Source of the DNA: Microcebus murinus
Taxonomy: Eukaryota > Chordata > Mammalia > Primates > Cheirogaleidae
DNA: 64,000 nt
Direction of reading: 5' to 3'
NCBI RefSeq assembly: GCF_040939455.1
Contig: NC_134107.1
Coordinates: 13,951,537 to 14,015,536, forward strand
In this document: in pieces, positions 20,640 through 50,900 of the stretch
Layout of the letters: the number at the start of each line of letters is the position of its first letter
Numbering within the stretch: the first letter of the stretch is position 1
Program-made: the position numbers and the translations under genes
Notes under the pieces: generated by a model
Database searches by the model: none
What the model saw: only the letters and a program-made list of their open reading frames with translations
Told to the model about the DNA's origin: nothing

Positions 20640-21166
20640 CTGGAAGCCCCCAGACCCCTGGCCATCCTTCCAAGGGTACAGACCTGGATTCCGCCTGGGC
20701 CCCCTAGGGCGCCGCGGGCGGGCACCAGGTGTGCGCCGTGCGCTGCCCCGGCCCCCCGCCCCCGCCGAGTCGAGTCGGGAGCCCGGAGCCAGGCGGGCTA
20801 GTGCCCTGCGGGCAGGGCCGGGCGTGGCAGCCGCTGTCCTCCGGGGAGGGGCGACCCCGCCCCGACCCCGCCCTCCCGGGCCGGCCAATGGAGGCTGCGG
20901 CGCCGCGGGGATTGGAGCCCGCGTGGGGTGGCCGCCCGGGGGCCGGGACAGGGGAGGGCGAGGCCCGGCGGGCGCCGCCACCGCGGTTATAAGGCAGCAA
21001 AAAGTTGCCTGCGCCGAGAGCCCTGCAGGCGCACGCTCGTACGGCGGCCGCAGCGGCAGGGCGGGGCCGGGAGCGGCGGGGACCCCGGGGACGCCACCTC
21101 GCTTCCCTGGGTGTCTCGATCGGGCCTCGGAACGTCCCGGGATCCCCAGGACTTTCGCGCACAGCC
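20640..21166 (+). promoter_or_regulatory. FADS3: FADS3 CpG-island promoter and 5' UTR
   Basis: The region is very GC- and CpG-rich. It contains CCAAT (20885-20889), an inverted CCAAT (ATTGG, 20911-20915) and TTATAAGG (20987-20994). A TATA-like box there predicts transcription starting near 21015-21025, giving a 5' UTR of about 150 nt. Several GGGCGG/CCGCCC-type Sp1 sites surround it. The island continues into exon 1. Two NF-Y-type CCAAT boxes are compatible with sterol-responsive control as in other desaturase genes, but I could not establish a convincing SRE. Confidence 0.75.
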
Positions 21167-37599
<16,433 letters not shown>

Positions 37600-37900
37600 A
37601 GGCGGCAGAGGGGGTGAGGGCTGCGGGCCCAGCAACCCCCAAGCCGGCCCCACGTGGGATCAACACTCCAGCCCTCCCCCCGGCGGCCTGGGGGTGCCCT
37701 GCCTGCCCCTCGCCTGTCTGTTCAGCAGCCCCATGGCTTTGGCTCTGGGCCCAACAGGGCCGGGTAGAGGGAGGGTACATAAAGCCACACGGCAAGCATG
37801 GCATGTTTTCCTAGAGCAAGAACTGGGGGAAAACTCTTATTTTTATATAAAAACACACTGAGATATATTATAGAATAGAGCACTGAATCTGCATGAATTT
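37600..37900 (+). other. FADS3: FADS3 3' UTR, non-canonical polyA signals
   Basis: No AATAAA occurs within the first 300 nt after the stop. One-mismatch hexamers are present: TATAAA (37846-37851) and AATAGA (37874-37879), within an A/T-rich patch that ends the otherwise GC-rich sequence. The 3' end is therefore inferred near 37890-37900. Confidence 0.55.
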
Positions 37901-39014
37901 TGGAGCTGGGGTCTCAGACTCCCCAGTGTGTTCAGGCCCTTGGGCCATCGGGGTGTCGGGAGATGGTGGCTCTGGGTGCTCTGGGTTGGGGAGCTGCTGG
38001 CTGCCCGGGTTCAGATCCCCCCAAGGGCCTGGTCCGTTCCTGGTCACCCCCTCACCAGCAAGCTGGGGCGAGTCGAGCTGGGCTTCACCTGTGCACCATG
38101 GGACGGGGCTGGCCCTGCAAATGAGGATCCAGGGCTGAGGGCCATGTCTGCGGGCATCTCTAGAGCACCGGATGGGGAAGCCACTCTGTCTCTGGACCTG
38201 CACCAACCTCCTCGCAGCCCTCGTGATGGGGGTCCTCAGGGGGCCCGGTGGGGTGGGCCACCTGTTGATTTCAGCACCGCACTTGGCATCACACGGGAGA
38301 TGGTGCAGCCTGACTCTGCCCAGTGCCCTGCAGGGGGTGACAGTGACCTCCCCCATGCCTACCTGTGGCCCGGTGCTGGCCTGCAGTTGCTGCAGTGAAT
38401 AAGCCAGACCCCCAAGGCATGGCCTTCCCTGTCCCTGAGTTCCTGGCATCTGGGGACTCACCCAGACTGGCCATCGTCCTTGGGCAGGACACTGCCCCTC
38501 ACCAGGCCTCAGGCTCCTCATCTGACAATGGGTGAAGTCGGACTGTGCCTGTGGATTTTTGGCACGTACTGGGGAGGGCTTTGAGTTGCCTTTTGGGGCG
38601 TCCTGGCTTGGGAAGAAGGGAGGGCTGGACGACAGCCTGCTCGGCCCCAGCGCCCGCGCGCTGACAGCTCCACGCTGCGCTGAAGGTCTCGTCTCAAGTG
38701 TCAGCAGCATAAAGAAGAGAAAATTGAAATGCTGAGCTAGGATTTCTCCAAGGCCTTTCTGGAGTGGGAGCCAGGGTTGCCCACCAGCTGCAGGGATCGC
38801 CCCCACCCTGTCGGGCTCCCACTGGTCTGGGCTGGGCTCCTTTCGGGAGGAGGGACGGGCGCAAACCCTGCGATTCTTGTTCCGTCCTTCCCGAGCCAGC
38901 CTTCTGTGAGGCTGGGGAGATGCCATGCTGCCCCCAAGCCACCCCCTCCACAAGGCAGCCTTGGGCGTCTCAGCCTGTGAACTTCTCTTCCAAGACTATC
39001 TAGAAAGCTCCTCA

Positions 39015-39307
<293 letters not shown>

Positions 39308-40600
39308 AGAAAACTCCTTAATGCTAATGCTGATCATGACTGTCCCTGAGCAGGGCAGCGTGCTCTGCACATTCCCATGGACTCCTGCAGCTCTTTCCAG
39401 GGGCTCCCCGTCCAGGAAGTTCTCCCTGACGCTTGGGACTCCCTGCTGCCCTCCCCAGCCTGTGGCCATAGTCTCTGTGACAGCACCTACAGTACTGTCC
39501 TCATTCACTGCTGGAGGGTGGTGGCATCCCAGATCCTGGCGCGGGAGGCCTCAGCAGGGCATTGGGGGTGGCCCAGGGGCAGGCAGCCCAAAGCCCCCCA
39601 TGGCCTCCCAGCCCAGGGCAGTGCCAGCAGGAGCCTCCTGGGCAGGGCCAGGGGAGCAGACAGAGGGTGGGGACAGCCTCATCAGCTTGGTCATGAATGA
39701 GGTATGTGTTCGCTGCCAGGTGTCACCCAGCCCCACCCTGACCATGTTACTTCTTCTCCCTCCTCTCTGAAGTCAGACAGATGGGTGGGGGGCAATTCCA
39801 ATCTGCCAGGATGTAGGCTGTGTGACCTTGGGGAGTTGCTCAACCTCTCTGAGCAGTAGTTCCACTCCCTCCTACGATGATGGGAGATGGGAGGGGTCTG
39901 CATGGAAGGCTGTTAGCAAAGGGCCCAGCAGCAGGCTCAGAAGTTTATTTACAAATTTTATGCACATCGCCCAATGCCCTGGGGTCACTACTTGCTCTGT
40001 GACCTCTGAGCCCCGATTTCCAACTGAGGGCAGGACTGGATGCACCTTGAAAGGTGCTTCCTGCCTCGAGTGCAAATGTCTTATGCCCAGGGTAAGTCCC
40101 GCACTCAGCGTCTCTGCACAGGCTGCTCCCTCTGCAGGGGGCCCCCTTCCTGTCACCACCTGCCCACATCCCTCTGGCTTCTGGAGCCTTGTGGGCGCAG
40201 CGAGCCAGCGCGGCCTGAGGGGGACATTCCCGGTCCCGCGGACCGGACCGCTGAGCCTGCTGCGCCACCCAGGGGCGCCCGGAGGCTCTGCACCGCTCTG
40301 GGGCGGCTGTGCTCGGTGCTGCCCCTGGTGGTGGCCGAGGAGAGTGTCCAGCAAGTGCTCCGGAGCGTCCGGTTGCCTGGAACCTGTCACTGTCAGGTCG
40401 TCTTTGCCCTTGTCCCACTGTCCCTGATACCTTGGAGCAGGTCACCCTCTCTCTCCTTCTCTATCTGCACCTCTATCTCTATTCGCTCAGAGCAAAGACG
40501 TAGGGAACAAGGACCAGGAAAGAGGGAAAGGCTGTGGCGGTGCCTCTAAGAGACTCTGGGCACCTTTTTATCCTGTGCACCAGAGTCCTGGGCCCAGAGA

Positions 40601-40665
40601 AAAAGCAGAGCTATCTGCCTGTTGAAGTTAATAGCCAAAAAAAAAAAAAAAAAAAAGCAGAGCTA
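40601..40665 (+). mobile_element. ultrashort retroposon: about 23-nt body, A tail, 13-bp target duplication
   Basis: AAAAGCAGAGCTA is present at 40601-40613 and again at 40653-40665. Between them are 23 nt (40614-40636) and an A-run to 40656. The arrangement equals a severely 5'-truncated L1-mobilised insertion. The body is too short to trace. Confidence 0.8.
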
Positions 40666-40971
40666 CCGAGGGAAGCCATGACCGCGTGTTCATTTGTTCC
40701 CCAATCAACAAACATTTACTGAGAGTTTCCGGCCCAGGCAGACGTGGGAAATGGAGATTCACAAGAACCAGCCCCTGCCTGTCATGTTGACTGACTCCTT
40801 GGTGACAGAGGTGGTGGAGCTTTCTTTCCCTGGTCTCTCCCCCGCGTGCCTCCCCACGCTGTGTCCTGGAGCGACTCCCCACCCTCTGCAGGCTCCCTGC
40901 GTCCGTTGGATACTTGCTCTTGAATCTGATGGCTTAGAGGAAAGACCTAAATGCCTTCAAAATCCAAAGAA

Positions 40972-41252
40972 CTCACGCTTGTAATCCTAGCACTCTGGGA
41001 GGCCGAGGCGGGAGGATTGCTCGAGGTCAGGAGTTCCAGACCAGCCCGAGCAAGAGCGAGACCCCGTCTCTACTAAAAATAGAAGGAAATGAGCTGGACA
41101 ACTAAAAATATATTTAAAAAACTTAGCCGGGCATGGTGGTGAATGCCTGTAGTCCCAGCTACTCGGAAGGCTGAGGCAGGAGGATCGCTTGAGCCCAGGA
41201 GTGTGAGGTTGCTGTGACCCCGGGCAACAGAGCGAGACTCTATCTCCAAAAA
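40972..41252 (+). mobile_element. 5'-truncated Alu with target-site duplication
   Basis: The Alu starts at CTCACGCTTGTAATCC, lacking about 15 head bases. It runs through a lemur-type middle to an A tail. AAAATCCAAAGAA flanks it exactly (40959-40971 and 41253-41265), so the truncation happened at insertion. Confidence 0.92.
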
Positions 41253-43524
41253 AAAATCCAAAGAAAAGTTTATATAGTGGAGGTCTGTAGGGACATGGTC
41301 AAGGTATCCTAGCATGCTGGGGAGCTGCTTGTTCTGCTATGTGTGGAGCCAAGATGGTTAGCAACAGAAACGCCAGTCAAGAGAGTCTGGAGCTGGGACC
41401 TGGGCCAGGCCTTCCCCTCCAACCTGTTCATTCCCACAAAATTGCTGGGGGAAGCTCCTTCCATCCTGGAGGTCAGAACAGGGGCTCTGAGTGGCTGTGT
41501 CCTGTCCAGAGGGGCACACCTCACCGGGGACAGTGCAGCAGGACCCAAGGTGCTGTGTCCCATGAGTGGTGGCCAGGCACTCCCGAGGGCAGCCCGAGCC
41601 CAAGCCCTCAGGTGGCTGCCACCTCTGCCCTGGCCCCCCTTGCGGGTCCCCTCCCCCTCCCACACTGGGCTCCACACACAGCCCAGGCTGCTCTGCCAGC
41701 CCCTGCTCTGGGCCTGCCGCCCTGCACCCACCCCACCCCCTGCAAAGCTGATACCCTTTATCTCAGTGGCCCCTGCTGTGGGTGAGCTCTTATCTCCTCC
41801 ACAGGGACTAGGCCCTCCACCCCCTGTACCCAGGAGCAGTCTGACATTTGAGGGGGGCGGGGTGCCTTGGTCGGGGAACCAGCCCTTCCTGTGCAGGGGG
41901 AAGAGGAGGTGACCAGGGGCCTGCTGAGTTAGGGGCAGGAATCCCGCTGCTGCCTGACTCAGCTGCTCTGTGGCCTCAGGCAGGTCCTTTCCCTTCTGGT
42001 CTCAGCCTTCTCCCCTGTGATGGAGGTGTTCAGGTCGGTCACACAGGGCCTTGAATACTAGGGTGTCAGGACTTTGGAGGGGGTAGGGGTCAGAAACCTG
42101 CAGTTCTGGGGGTGGTGGGCAAGAGCCTCAGGCGAGTACTGGGACAGGAGGGGGCTGCTGGGCGGGGAGCAGGTATGGGTGCCCCCAGCTTCTTCACCCA
42201 AAGGCTCAAGGGCAGGGCCAGGCTGGCGGAGGAAGTCACAGTGAAGACCCAAGTGCCCGTGGAGCTGGGAGCCCTCAAAGCCAAAGCGTCCACCTGTCCT
42301 TCAGTGCCCTCCACCACTCTCCCCTCCCTGGGACCCCTGTTGTCATGGGCGATGGACCCTGGATTTCTAGCTGGTGGAGTCAGGTGCCTGGGCTGGTCCT
42401 GTCCTGTGCCATCCTGGGAGTCAGGGTGCCAGGTCCAGCCCAGGTGGCAGGTGGAACACAGGCACAGGTAAGGGCGGAAGGCAGGTTCTTCACTGTCTTG
42501 CAGCCTCCAGTGGATCCACCAGGAGGGCAAGGCCAAGGGCACACGTGTTGAGAGATGACACTATCTTTGGGGTCCCTGTGGCCCAGCCCCTGCACTGTAC
42601 AAATGGGGAGACTGTGGCTCAAAGGGCCAGGGAGGCCAAAGGAATTCCCAGAGCCACTCGGTGAGTCAGCAGGATGTCTGTCTCCTGGATCGGGGCTTCC
42701 CCTGCAGTCCCAGGCCATACTCCTGACACGCACCCAGGCCGGGCTGTCCCTACCTGGCTAGGCTGCAGCCAGGCAAAGCTGGGCTGGGGGCTGCAGGAGG
42801 GGGCTGACGGTCCACCCAGAGGCCCTCCCCAGCCCTGCTGGGAGTAGCTGTGGGGCTCGGAGAGCTCCTGAGGCACAAGCTCCTCAGTCCCTCCCGGCCC
42901 ATACCCCTGGCATGATCCTTTGGACTCTTCCAGGGCTCTGGGGTCAAACAGACCTAGGACCCAGTCTCTGTGTCATTGCTGGTGACCTGGGCTGGGATTG
43001 CATCGGTCCCCACAGCACACGGGTTGAGTGAGCCACTGCATGGGCACAGGGGCCACAGATGGAAGCATCGGTGACCAGGGCCTTCCTCAGCCCTTCTAGG
43101 GGGCCTGGGGCTGTCTGACCCTGGCACTCTGAGGACAGCAGATCGAGGGATGAGGACAGGCTGCACTTGTGGCGATGGGGAGACAGCTGGGGGTGAGGGT
43201 ATTGGGAAGGTGGCCTCTGCACTACCCCCATGCCACCCTCCAAAGGCCTCTGGAAAGCCTCACGTGGCTCCGGTGGTGTTTTGGAATTGGGCGGGGTCAG
43301 CTGCTGAGGGGCCCCAGGAGGAGGAAGGCAGGCCGATGTTTTTGGGTCATTTGCCCCAAGTTCCTGGCCCAGAGTGCACTTCAGAGGCAGCAGGGAGAGC
43401 AGCACAGGGAGACCCCAGGGGAGGCAGGGGACAGAGGGACACAAGCGTGGGCCCCTCCCTGGAGCCCGCTGGGAGGCCCCCATACCTCGGCCTAGCATTG
43501 ACATGCAGGAAGCAAAACGAAGTG

Positions 43525-44992
43525 AGAATAAAATTACTTCCTTTATTTCCAAAAAATGTAGGGGTGGGGAAGCAACATGATAAAAATTAAGATCAGTTCC
43601 CTATGGATTCCTCCTGCCATATGGTAACTGGCGCAATCCCTGTTACCATGGCAACTCGGAGGTCTGTCAACACTAGATGCTGGTCCCCTCTCTGAGGCGT
43701 TCATGTCCCGCCCCTCCCCTGAATCTAAATATTGGTTAGTGGGTTAGATTTTGAACTCAGCAGCTCAGGATCCCTCCCAGCAGCCAGACGTCCTGCCCTC
43801 ACCTCCGGCCCCCACCTGCTCCTCTTTTGGGCTCCAGCTCAGCCCTCATGAGGTTCCTGTCCCCTGGCCCCGCAGGGCTGCCTCCTCCTGAGCCTCCCTC
43901 CTGCTCTGCCTCCTGCCTAGAGGCCCTGACTGTCGGGGCCACCCCAGCCACCGTGAGCGAGCCCCGCGTGGGGGAGGCTGGCAAGGCCATGTGGTAAAAG
44001 GCAGATTGTCACAGGCCCAGCCCCTGCCCGCTCCTATCGGAATGCATCCTGGAGCAAAAAGTTCAGAACACAGAGTGCAGACAGGAGCACCCGGGGGTGG
44101 TGAGACAGCGCTGTCCACACGGCAGCCCTGATTCCGGCGGGGGCCGGGACCTCTGGCTCCAGCGTCCTCCTGCAGCCCAAGTAGCCAGGGTTGGCTGGCA
44201 CTGTCCAGCATTTGGGAAAAGGGTCTGACTGCTCCTTAGTCTTGGGCCTCTCAACTAAGACAAACATCTGAGCAAGGCCGGCTGGCCCCTCCCCCGACCT
44301 GGCATCTTCTCTGCTGAGCCCACACCAGGGACTCCCCGTGGTGGCACGGTCATAGCTCGAGTTGAGTAGGTGGTGGAATGGGGCCTGCACAAGCCCAGGG
44401 CCGGAGAGCTCCAGTGGTGGGCGCGGGAGGACACTTCCCTGGGCCCCAAGGGCTGCGCTAGCTGTGCTGCAGGCCCAGGGCCCTGACATCTGAAGGGAGG
44501 CCCACTGGCCCAGCTGCCCTACCCACAAAGGGCAGACCAGTGGTGGCCGACGTGGAGAGCAGAGCCAGTCCTGGAGGGTCGAGACCCTTGCCGCCTAGGA
44601 CCCTGCCCCATGGATCCCCAGAACACCCGAGGGACAAAAGAGGAGAGTGTGTGGTCTGGCGGCCAGGCTGCAAGGAGAGCCAGACCCGTGGACCTCTGGT
44701 CTCCTTCAATCTTTAGGGGCAGAGGGTGGAGGCGGGGACGGTGCCACCTCCCGTGGCCACCCCTTTCTGCTCCTGGGGAGAAGGGGCTGTGAGGTGGTGG
44801 GGGGAGGGCCAGGCTGGCAGAGGGCAGGCCCAGGAGGGCAGGGTTTGGGGGAGAAGCGAAGGGAAGAAGAAGAGAAAGAGCAAACACGGGGTCCACGAGT
44901 GGCATGTATTCCAGCCTCACGGACACCCCTTGGAAGAAAAGCCTGCCCTTCCTGTGGCCGTCTCCCCCATGGGCATGCCGAGGGCTGTGGCT
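43525..44992 (-). other. FADS2: FADS2 3' UTR
   Basis: It runs from the TGA (44995-44993 on the minus strand) to just past the AATAAA at 43547-43542. The length of about 1.46 kb suits the long 3' UTR of mammalian FADS2 transcripts. No intron signature was seen. Confidence 0.75.
43542..43547 (-). terminator. FADS2: FADS2 polyadenylation signal AATAAA
   Basis: The minus strand reads GGAAATAAAGGAAGTAATTT, with a canonical hexamer. A second A/T-rich segment follows downstream on the same strand. Confidence 0.8.
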
Positions 44993-47900
44993 TCATTTGT
45001 GGAGGTAGGCGTCCAGCCACAGTTGCCCAGACTTCTTCAGGGACCTGCGGAGAGAGAGGGCTGGGGGCTAGGCTCGGGGACCAGGTTGGGGACACCAGAG
45101 AGCCCTAGGGAGTGGGAGGGCTGGGAAGGCTGTGATTGGGTGGCAGGTAGCCCTTTTCTTGTAGCCCTTAGCCAGGGCTTGCCACTGCCACCGAGGCCTG
45201 CAGGGCCACTGGCTCAGGGCCCCCGGGAACCCCTTGCAGAATGACAAGGGAAGGTCTCTTCCTGCCAGAGAGAGAAACTTGCAAATCCTGACACCCGCTT
45301 AGGAGTAAGGGGGTGCACTGATAGGGGGGACGCTGTGCCGGGAGCACCTGGCCCCTCTTGTGGTCACCAGTCTCCACAGGTGATCCCAGCTGTGTGCCTC
45401 TCGGTCCCCTCAGTCCCCACCCAGCCCCTCCCTGTGCCCAGGGGCCTCCCAGGCCAGCACCTGCCCCCACCTGATGATGTCCAGCAAGGCCCGCAGCAGT
45501 GGCTTCTCCTGGTACTCGATGCCGTGCTTGGCGCACAGAGACTTCACCAGCGGGGCGATCTTGTAGAAGTTGTGCCGGGGCATGGTGGGGAAGAGGCTGG
45601 GAGAGCAGGGGTGGGCAGAGTGTGAGGATGCCCGGCGGGCCGGGCCGCTGCCCGCCGCTTCCCACGGCCCGGGCGGGGGCTGTCCACAGCCAGGACCAGG
45701 CTTGCACGCGGCTCTTCCTGTGTGCCCACAGGGCTACCGGGCTGTGCAGCCAGCCGGAGACAAAATGTCATGCTTGTCAAAAACGGAAATGAGGCCGGCG
45801 AGGTGGCTCACACCTATAACCCAGCACTTTGGGAGGCCGAGGCGGGAGGACTGTTTGCTGCACTCCAGCCTGGGCAGCAGAGTGAGGCCTTGTCTCAGAA
45901 AAATGAAATAAAAGGAAATGAAATAGCTGGGGAATGGAAGGAAAAGAGGTGAGAGAAGGACGAGGGGCAGCAGGGGCGGTCCCTCAGCCACCTGTGTTCC
46001 AGGTGAGCTATCCGTCTGGGCCCCACCGGTCAATGAAGCAGGAGCAGTAACCCCTGCCCTGCAGGCCCACGTGGAGACGGCTGGTTATCACTGTGACCGC
46101 GAGGCCCAGGCCCAGGGCACAGATGCGCCTCCGGGAGCCGGCACAAGGGAGCCCCTCCTGACCTTGGCAGGGCCGGCTGTGGAGCCACACACTAGGGCTG
46201 CACTTTGTTGGGGGACAGAGGTAGCCCCCACAAGCTGTGCTCTGCCCAGATGGGGCTGGGGATCACTTCCCTCCCCCATGGGTCTCCCCACCTCTGCCAC
46301 CCCCACCGGGCCCGTGCTCACTGGTGCTCGATCTGGAAGTTGAGGTGCCCGCTGAACCAGTCGTTGAAGAAGGACTGCTCCACGTTGCAGGTGGCCGCCA
46401 GCTGTGGGGGGAGGGGCGCCAGTGGCCGTGAGTCAAGGGTCTGGCCTCATTCCCATGGAGCCCATTCTCTGGGCCACCCCTCCGTGTCACACCATCCTGC
46501 CTGGAGGCCTTGGCCCGCCCACATTCCCCGCCTGTCCCTCTGGAAGATTCCTGCCACCCTTTCTGGTTTAGCCTTGAAGCTGCCAGCAGGACACAGGCAG
46601 CCCCAGGGGAGCCCAGCATGGCCCCGGTGCCCAGCTCTGCCTTCCCCCACCTGGCTGCTGAACCAGTCTCGGTAGGACTCGCGGTCGATCTCCATGACGA
46701 TGTGATTCATCTGCGTGACCCACACAAACCAGTGGCTCTCCAGGAACCTGCAGGAGAGCACGGCTCAGCACCGGGGCCTCTGGGGCTCCCGCGGGCCCCG
46801 GCCACTCGCCCAACCACCCCAGGGCAGCCCCCGCCGAGGTGCCAGGACGGGAGGTCCCAGGGCGACGTGGGGACATCTGGGCCTCTCCTCACAGGGCTCA
46901 CAGCGAAGCCCCATCAATGCCAGGGGCCAACCAGCAGAGCTCAGGCACCTGATGAAGTTGAGGAAGACGAGGGCTCCCAGCACGCCGTAGAAAGGGATGT
47001 AGGTGATGAAGAAACGGGTGTAGTAGCTGATGGCCCAGGCCAGGTCCTGTGGGAAAGACAAGGTTAGGTGTGGCCTGCCCCACCCGCCCTAGCACGGCCT
47101 GGATGTGCACACACTTCATGCTCGCTGCTGGGCAAATGCGTCCAAGAGAAACCCCAACAGGCATCTAGGAAGCCGGGCAGCAGCTGCCCGTTTGCTTGGG
47201 GCTTGCATGGGCGCCTTTGTTTCTAGGGAAATGTGTCTCGTTACACTTTGCTATTCCAGAGAAACAGGGAGGGGTAACAGTGGTTGGCCGGGGGCAGGGG
47301 CAGCCCTTTCATGGGGCCAGGGGGTTCTGAAGGTGCACCCCTACACGGGGCCAGGTCCCCACCTGCCCTCCAACTCCATCCTGTCCCCCAATACCTGGAC
47401 ACCTCCCAGCCTCTCACTTCGGCGAGACAGCCGGGAGGCAAAGGCCAGCTGGCACCGCTGTCCCTGCCATAGGGCCCTCACGGCAGCCGCAGGCACTACT
47501 GGCCTCTCTCCCTGCCCTGTTCCCCTCTGTGTCCCTCACTGGGATGGTGACAGGGACTGGGCTTGGACATCTTCTCTCCAGTCCTGGGTGGGCGCTGCTG
47601 CTCCGCCCTCCACTATCCATCCGTCTCCTCTTCCTCTCTGTCACCCAAGTCCCTGTCTCAGCTGGACCATGGCAGCAGCCCCCACTGGTCTCCTGCTTGT
47701 TCTCATGGCCCATGACAACCAGAGTGACCATCCCTCCAAGGAGACCCCATCTCTCCCCTCCTGAAGTCCCCACCCCATCCAGAGTCGCCCACATAGCCTG
47801 TAGGGCCAGGAACTTCTCCCTCCTTGGCCACCTGACCCCAGGTGCCTCCCACCCCAGGGCCTTTGCACAGCCTGTTTCCTCAGCCAGGAGTGTTCATCCC

Positions 47901-50900
47901 TGCTGTGTTATATGCAGATGCCACATGCCACAGGCTCAGCACAGGAGTTGGGATGGGGTGAGGCGAGGCGGAGGAGGCAGGCCAAGGGTACTGCTGTCTC
48001 GCTTTAAACGACAGAAGGACAGGGTCACATTTGTGTCTTAAGAGATTCCCAACAACTGGAGATGGGGAATTAGGAGGGTCTTCCAGTGGCTCAGAGGTGA
48101 AACGATGGGGGCCTAAACCAGGCCCCACAGCGCTGATGTGGGAACTGTAGATTCCAGAGCTGTGTAGGAGGCAGAGGGGCTGCACTTGATCACTACACGG
48201 CTGGGAGGGACCTAGGCTGGCCCTGGCGACAGGAGTTGGGTGCTGGTGGCCGCACAGGGAAGGAGGAGGGGACTGGCAGTACCCAAGGGCAAGACTTTAA
48301 GATCCAACGAGGAGGCCTTTAAGGGGGCAGGGAGACAGATCTGTGCGGTTCTGCTTCTACTTTCCCGCACATTTGTTTTGTTCTGTGTGTGGCGCAGCAG
48401 CGTGCGTGCGCATCTACATGCCACACGCAGGTGCAGAAATGGGACGAGGGCACGCGTGTGGATTTACTTTTGTGTGAAGACTGACACGTGTGCACGGGAC
48501 CACTAGTTTTGGGGGCAGGGGCTGAAGGAGATGCGGGAAGCCGCCAGAGCAGGAGCAGCTGTGGGGAGGAGCCTCGGAGGCGGGACCTGGAAGCGGACAG
48601 GAAGAACCGCACGAGGGAGTGGTCAGCGCGGAGGGGAGGCCCCTGGGAACTTCGCCAGAGCGGTGAAGACCTCCCCGCGGAAGCCTGCAAAGCTCTTAGT
48701 GCTTATCACCCTCTTTCCTCAGGCCAGGACTCCCCAAATCCACATTATTGGCGTCTGGGGCTGGATGCTTTGTCGTGGGGGGCTGTCCTGGGCGTGGCAG
48801 GATGCAGAGCCCTACCCTGGCCAGGTGCCCACTAGATGCTAGTAGCATCCTCCCTCCCCCAAGTTGTGACAATGAAACACATCTCCAGATATTGCCAAAT
48901 GGCCGACAGAACGGCCCCGTTGAGAACCACTGGCCCAGGTCACAGCTGCACCCAGGCCCTGCAAGTCCCAGGGGCTCATCAGAGTTCCCTGGCTTTTAGG
49001 AACACAGTGTGATTCCCTATGTAATGCTTTGTTCCCCATAGTTAAAAAAACAAAAAGGTTATATGTTTATGTCAAGGGTCATCGGCCATAATAGCTGATT
49101 AAAACGCCCCAGCAGTGCTCGGGTTCCTTATCAGCCGCGACTCTCCCGGCGGCCCAGGTGAGCCCCAGGGGAACAGCAGTCTGGACAGGGGAGGAGATCT
49201 GGCTGAGCTGATCCAGAAACTTCGGGTCGGTCTCTCTGTCCCTCCAGCCTCACCTGCCCGGTCAGTAAAACAGGGTTGACCACACAAAGTGGGCGCAGTG
49301 CCGCACTGTTCCTGGAACACGGGCAGTGCTGACAACGTGCTCGTTTTGAGAAAATAGCATGTCCTGGAAATGAGCACGTACAGGCTCTCCCAGGACAGGC
49401 TGGCAGAGGCTTCCAGGGTCCCACTCCTCCCCAACACCCCCACGCGCCCCCAGCCCCAGCCATGCCCTCTCAGCAGGATCACCAGACACGGTCTTTTTGC
49501 CCCATCATTTCAACGACAGGATGTGAGATAAAGGACTTTGAAGCCCTTAAAGTGCTCTACAAATATGAGGTGCTGTTATTTGAAAGAGAGAGAGGTGGCT
49601 GGGGTGTCGGGGGGGAGAGTATAGGACTTGGCAGCAAGAGGCCACCCCACCCCATGGTGCCACCTTGGGCGAGGCTCAAACTTTCAGAGTCTTAATACAG
49701 AAACCCCAGGGCTGGCCTCGTGCCCCACACTGGCCAACCCCTGCTGGGCCAGGCCCCTTTCTCTCTGGAAGCAGTCGACTCCTGCGAGCCTGCTATTTTG
49801 AGTTGAACTGTGCCCCCTCCTCCGCCAAATTCATATGTTGGAATTCTAACCCCCACCCACAGCCTCAGAAAGTGACCTTATTTGGCACTAGGGACACTGC
49901 AGATGGAACTAGGGAGGATGACAGCATTGCACTGGGCCCTAAAGCAGTGTGACTGATATCCACATAAAGAAAGGGAACTTTGGACACAGGCACGCGTCGA
50001 GGGGAGACGCCACCTGCCAGCCTGGGGCAGAGCCTGCCCTCAGCGCTCAGCGAGGAGCTCTGCCAACACCACGTTTCCAATTCTGCTGTCTAGGCCGCTC
50101 AGCCGGTGCTTTGTTACGCAGTCTTAGCAAACTAACACGCCTGACTCCTCAACCAACGCCCAGCTGCTCTCCATTTCCAACCAGAGTGTGGGGTGACCTG
50201 GTTCACAGGGTCTCAGGGACTGCAGGGAGCACAGAGGGCAGAGGCTGGGGCAGAGCCCCGCGGCCTCCAGGAGCTCTGTGAGGGGCTGCGCACAGGCAGG
50301 GGCTGCCCTGGACACCCCTGTGTGGGGGGGTGCGTGCATGGAGATCTTTAGGACCGGCTGCTGGTGGCCCCAGAGTCCCTTTCTGAGAGCCACAAGGCAG
50401 CCACTCTGGGGAGATGCCTGGGGCCCCTCAGGCCCTACCGAGGCACCCAGGGATGCAGTGCAGGACCCTGGGGACCACTTGCCCCGGCCACCCCCTCCCC
50501 ACCCCTGAGCCAGCTCTGCCCGGACTTACCACCCAGTCCTTGCGCACGATCATGGTCATGATGATCTGGTACTGGAAGTACATGGGGATGAGCAGCGGCG
50601 GCCCGACTGCAGGAGAGACAGCAGGCGCTCAGGAGCCGGCCGGCCCGCCCGGCTGAGCCGCAAGGTCAGGAGGAGCTGCTAGAGCCCCTAACGCAGGGGC
50701 CTGAGTCCCCTGAGGACGGGGCACAGACAGCCCAGGAATTGCTGGGTGCATGACCCTGGACTCTCCGAGCTGTGTCCCCACCTGGCCTGTAGCACAGGAG
50801 CCACAGCATGGCCACCGCGACCCTCCTTTGGACCAGTTTAGTGTCACTTTCTGGGTCTGAAAAGGGCGCCAGGTGGGAGGGGGAGACGCCACTCTGGGGG

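Noticed and set aside
40260..40345. Pair of CTCF sites between FADS3 and FADS2
   Set aside because: Both (near 40266 and 40322) lack a base of the central G-run or carry extra mismatches, so they fall short of the matches at 11077 and 30735.
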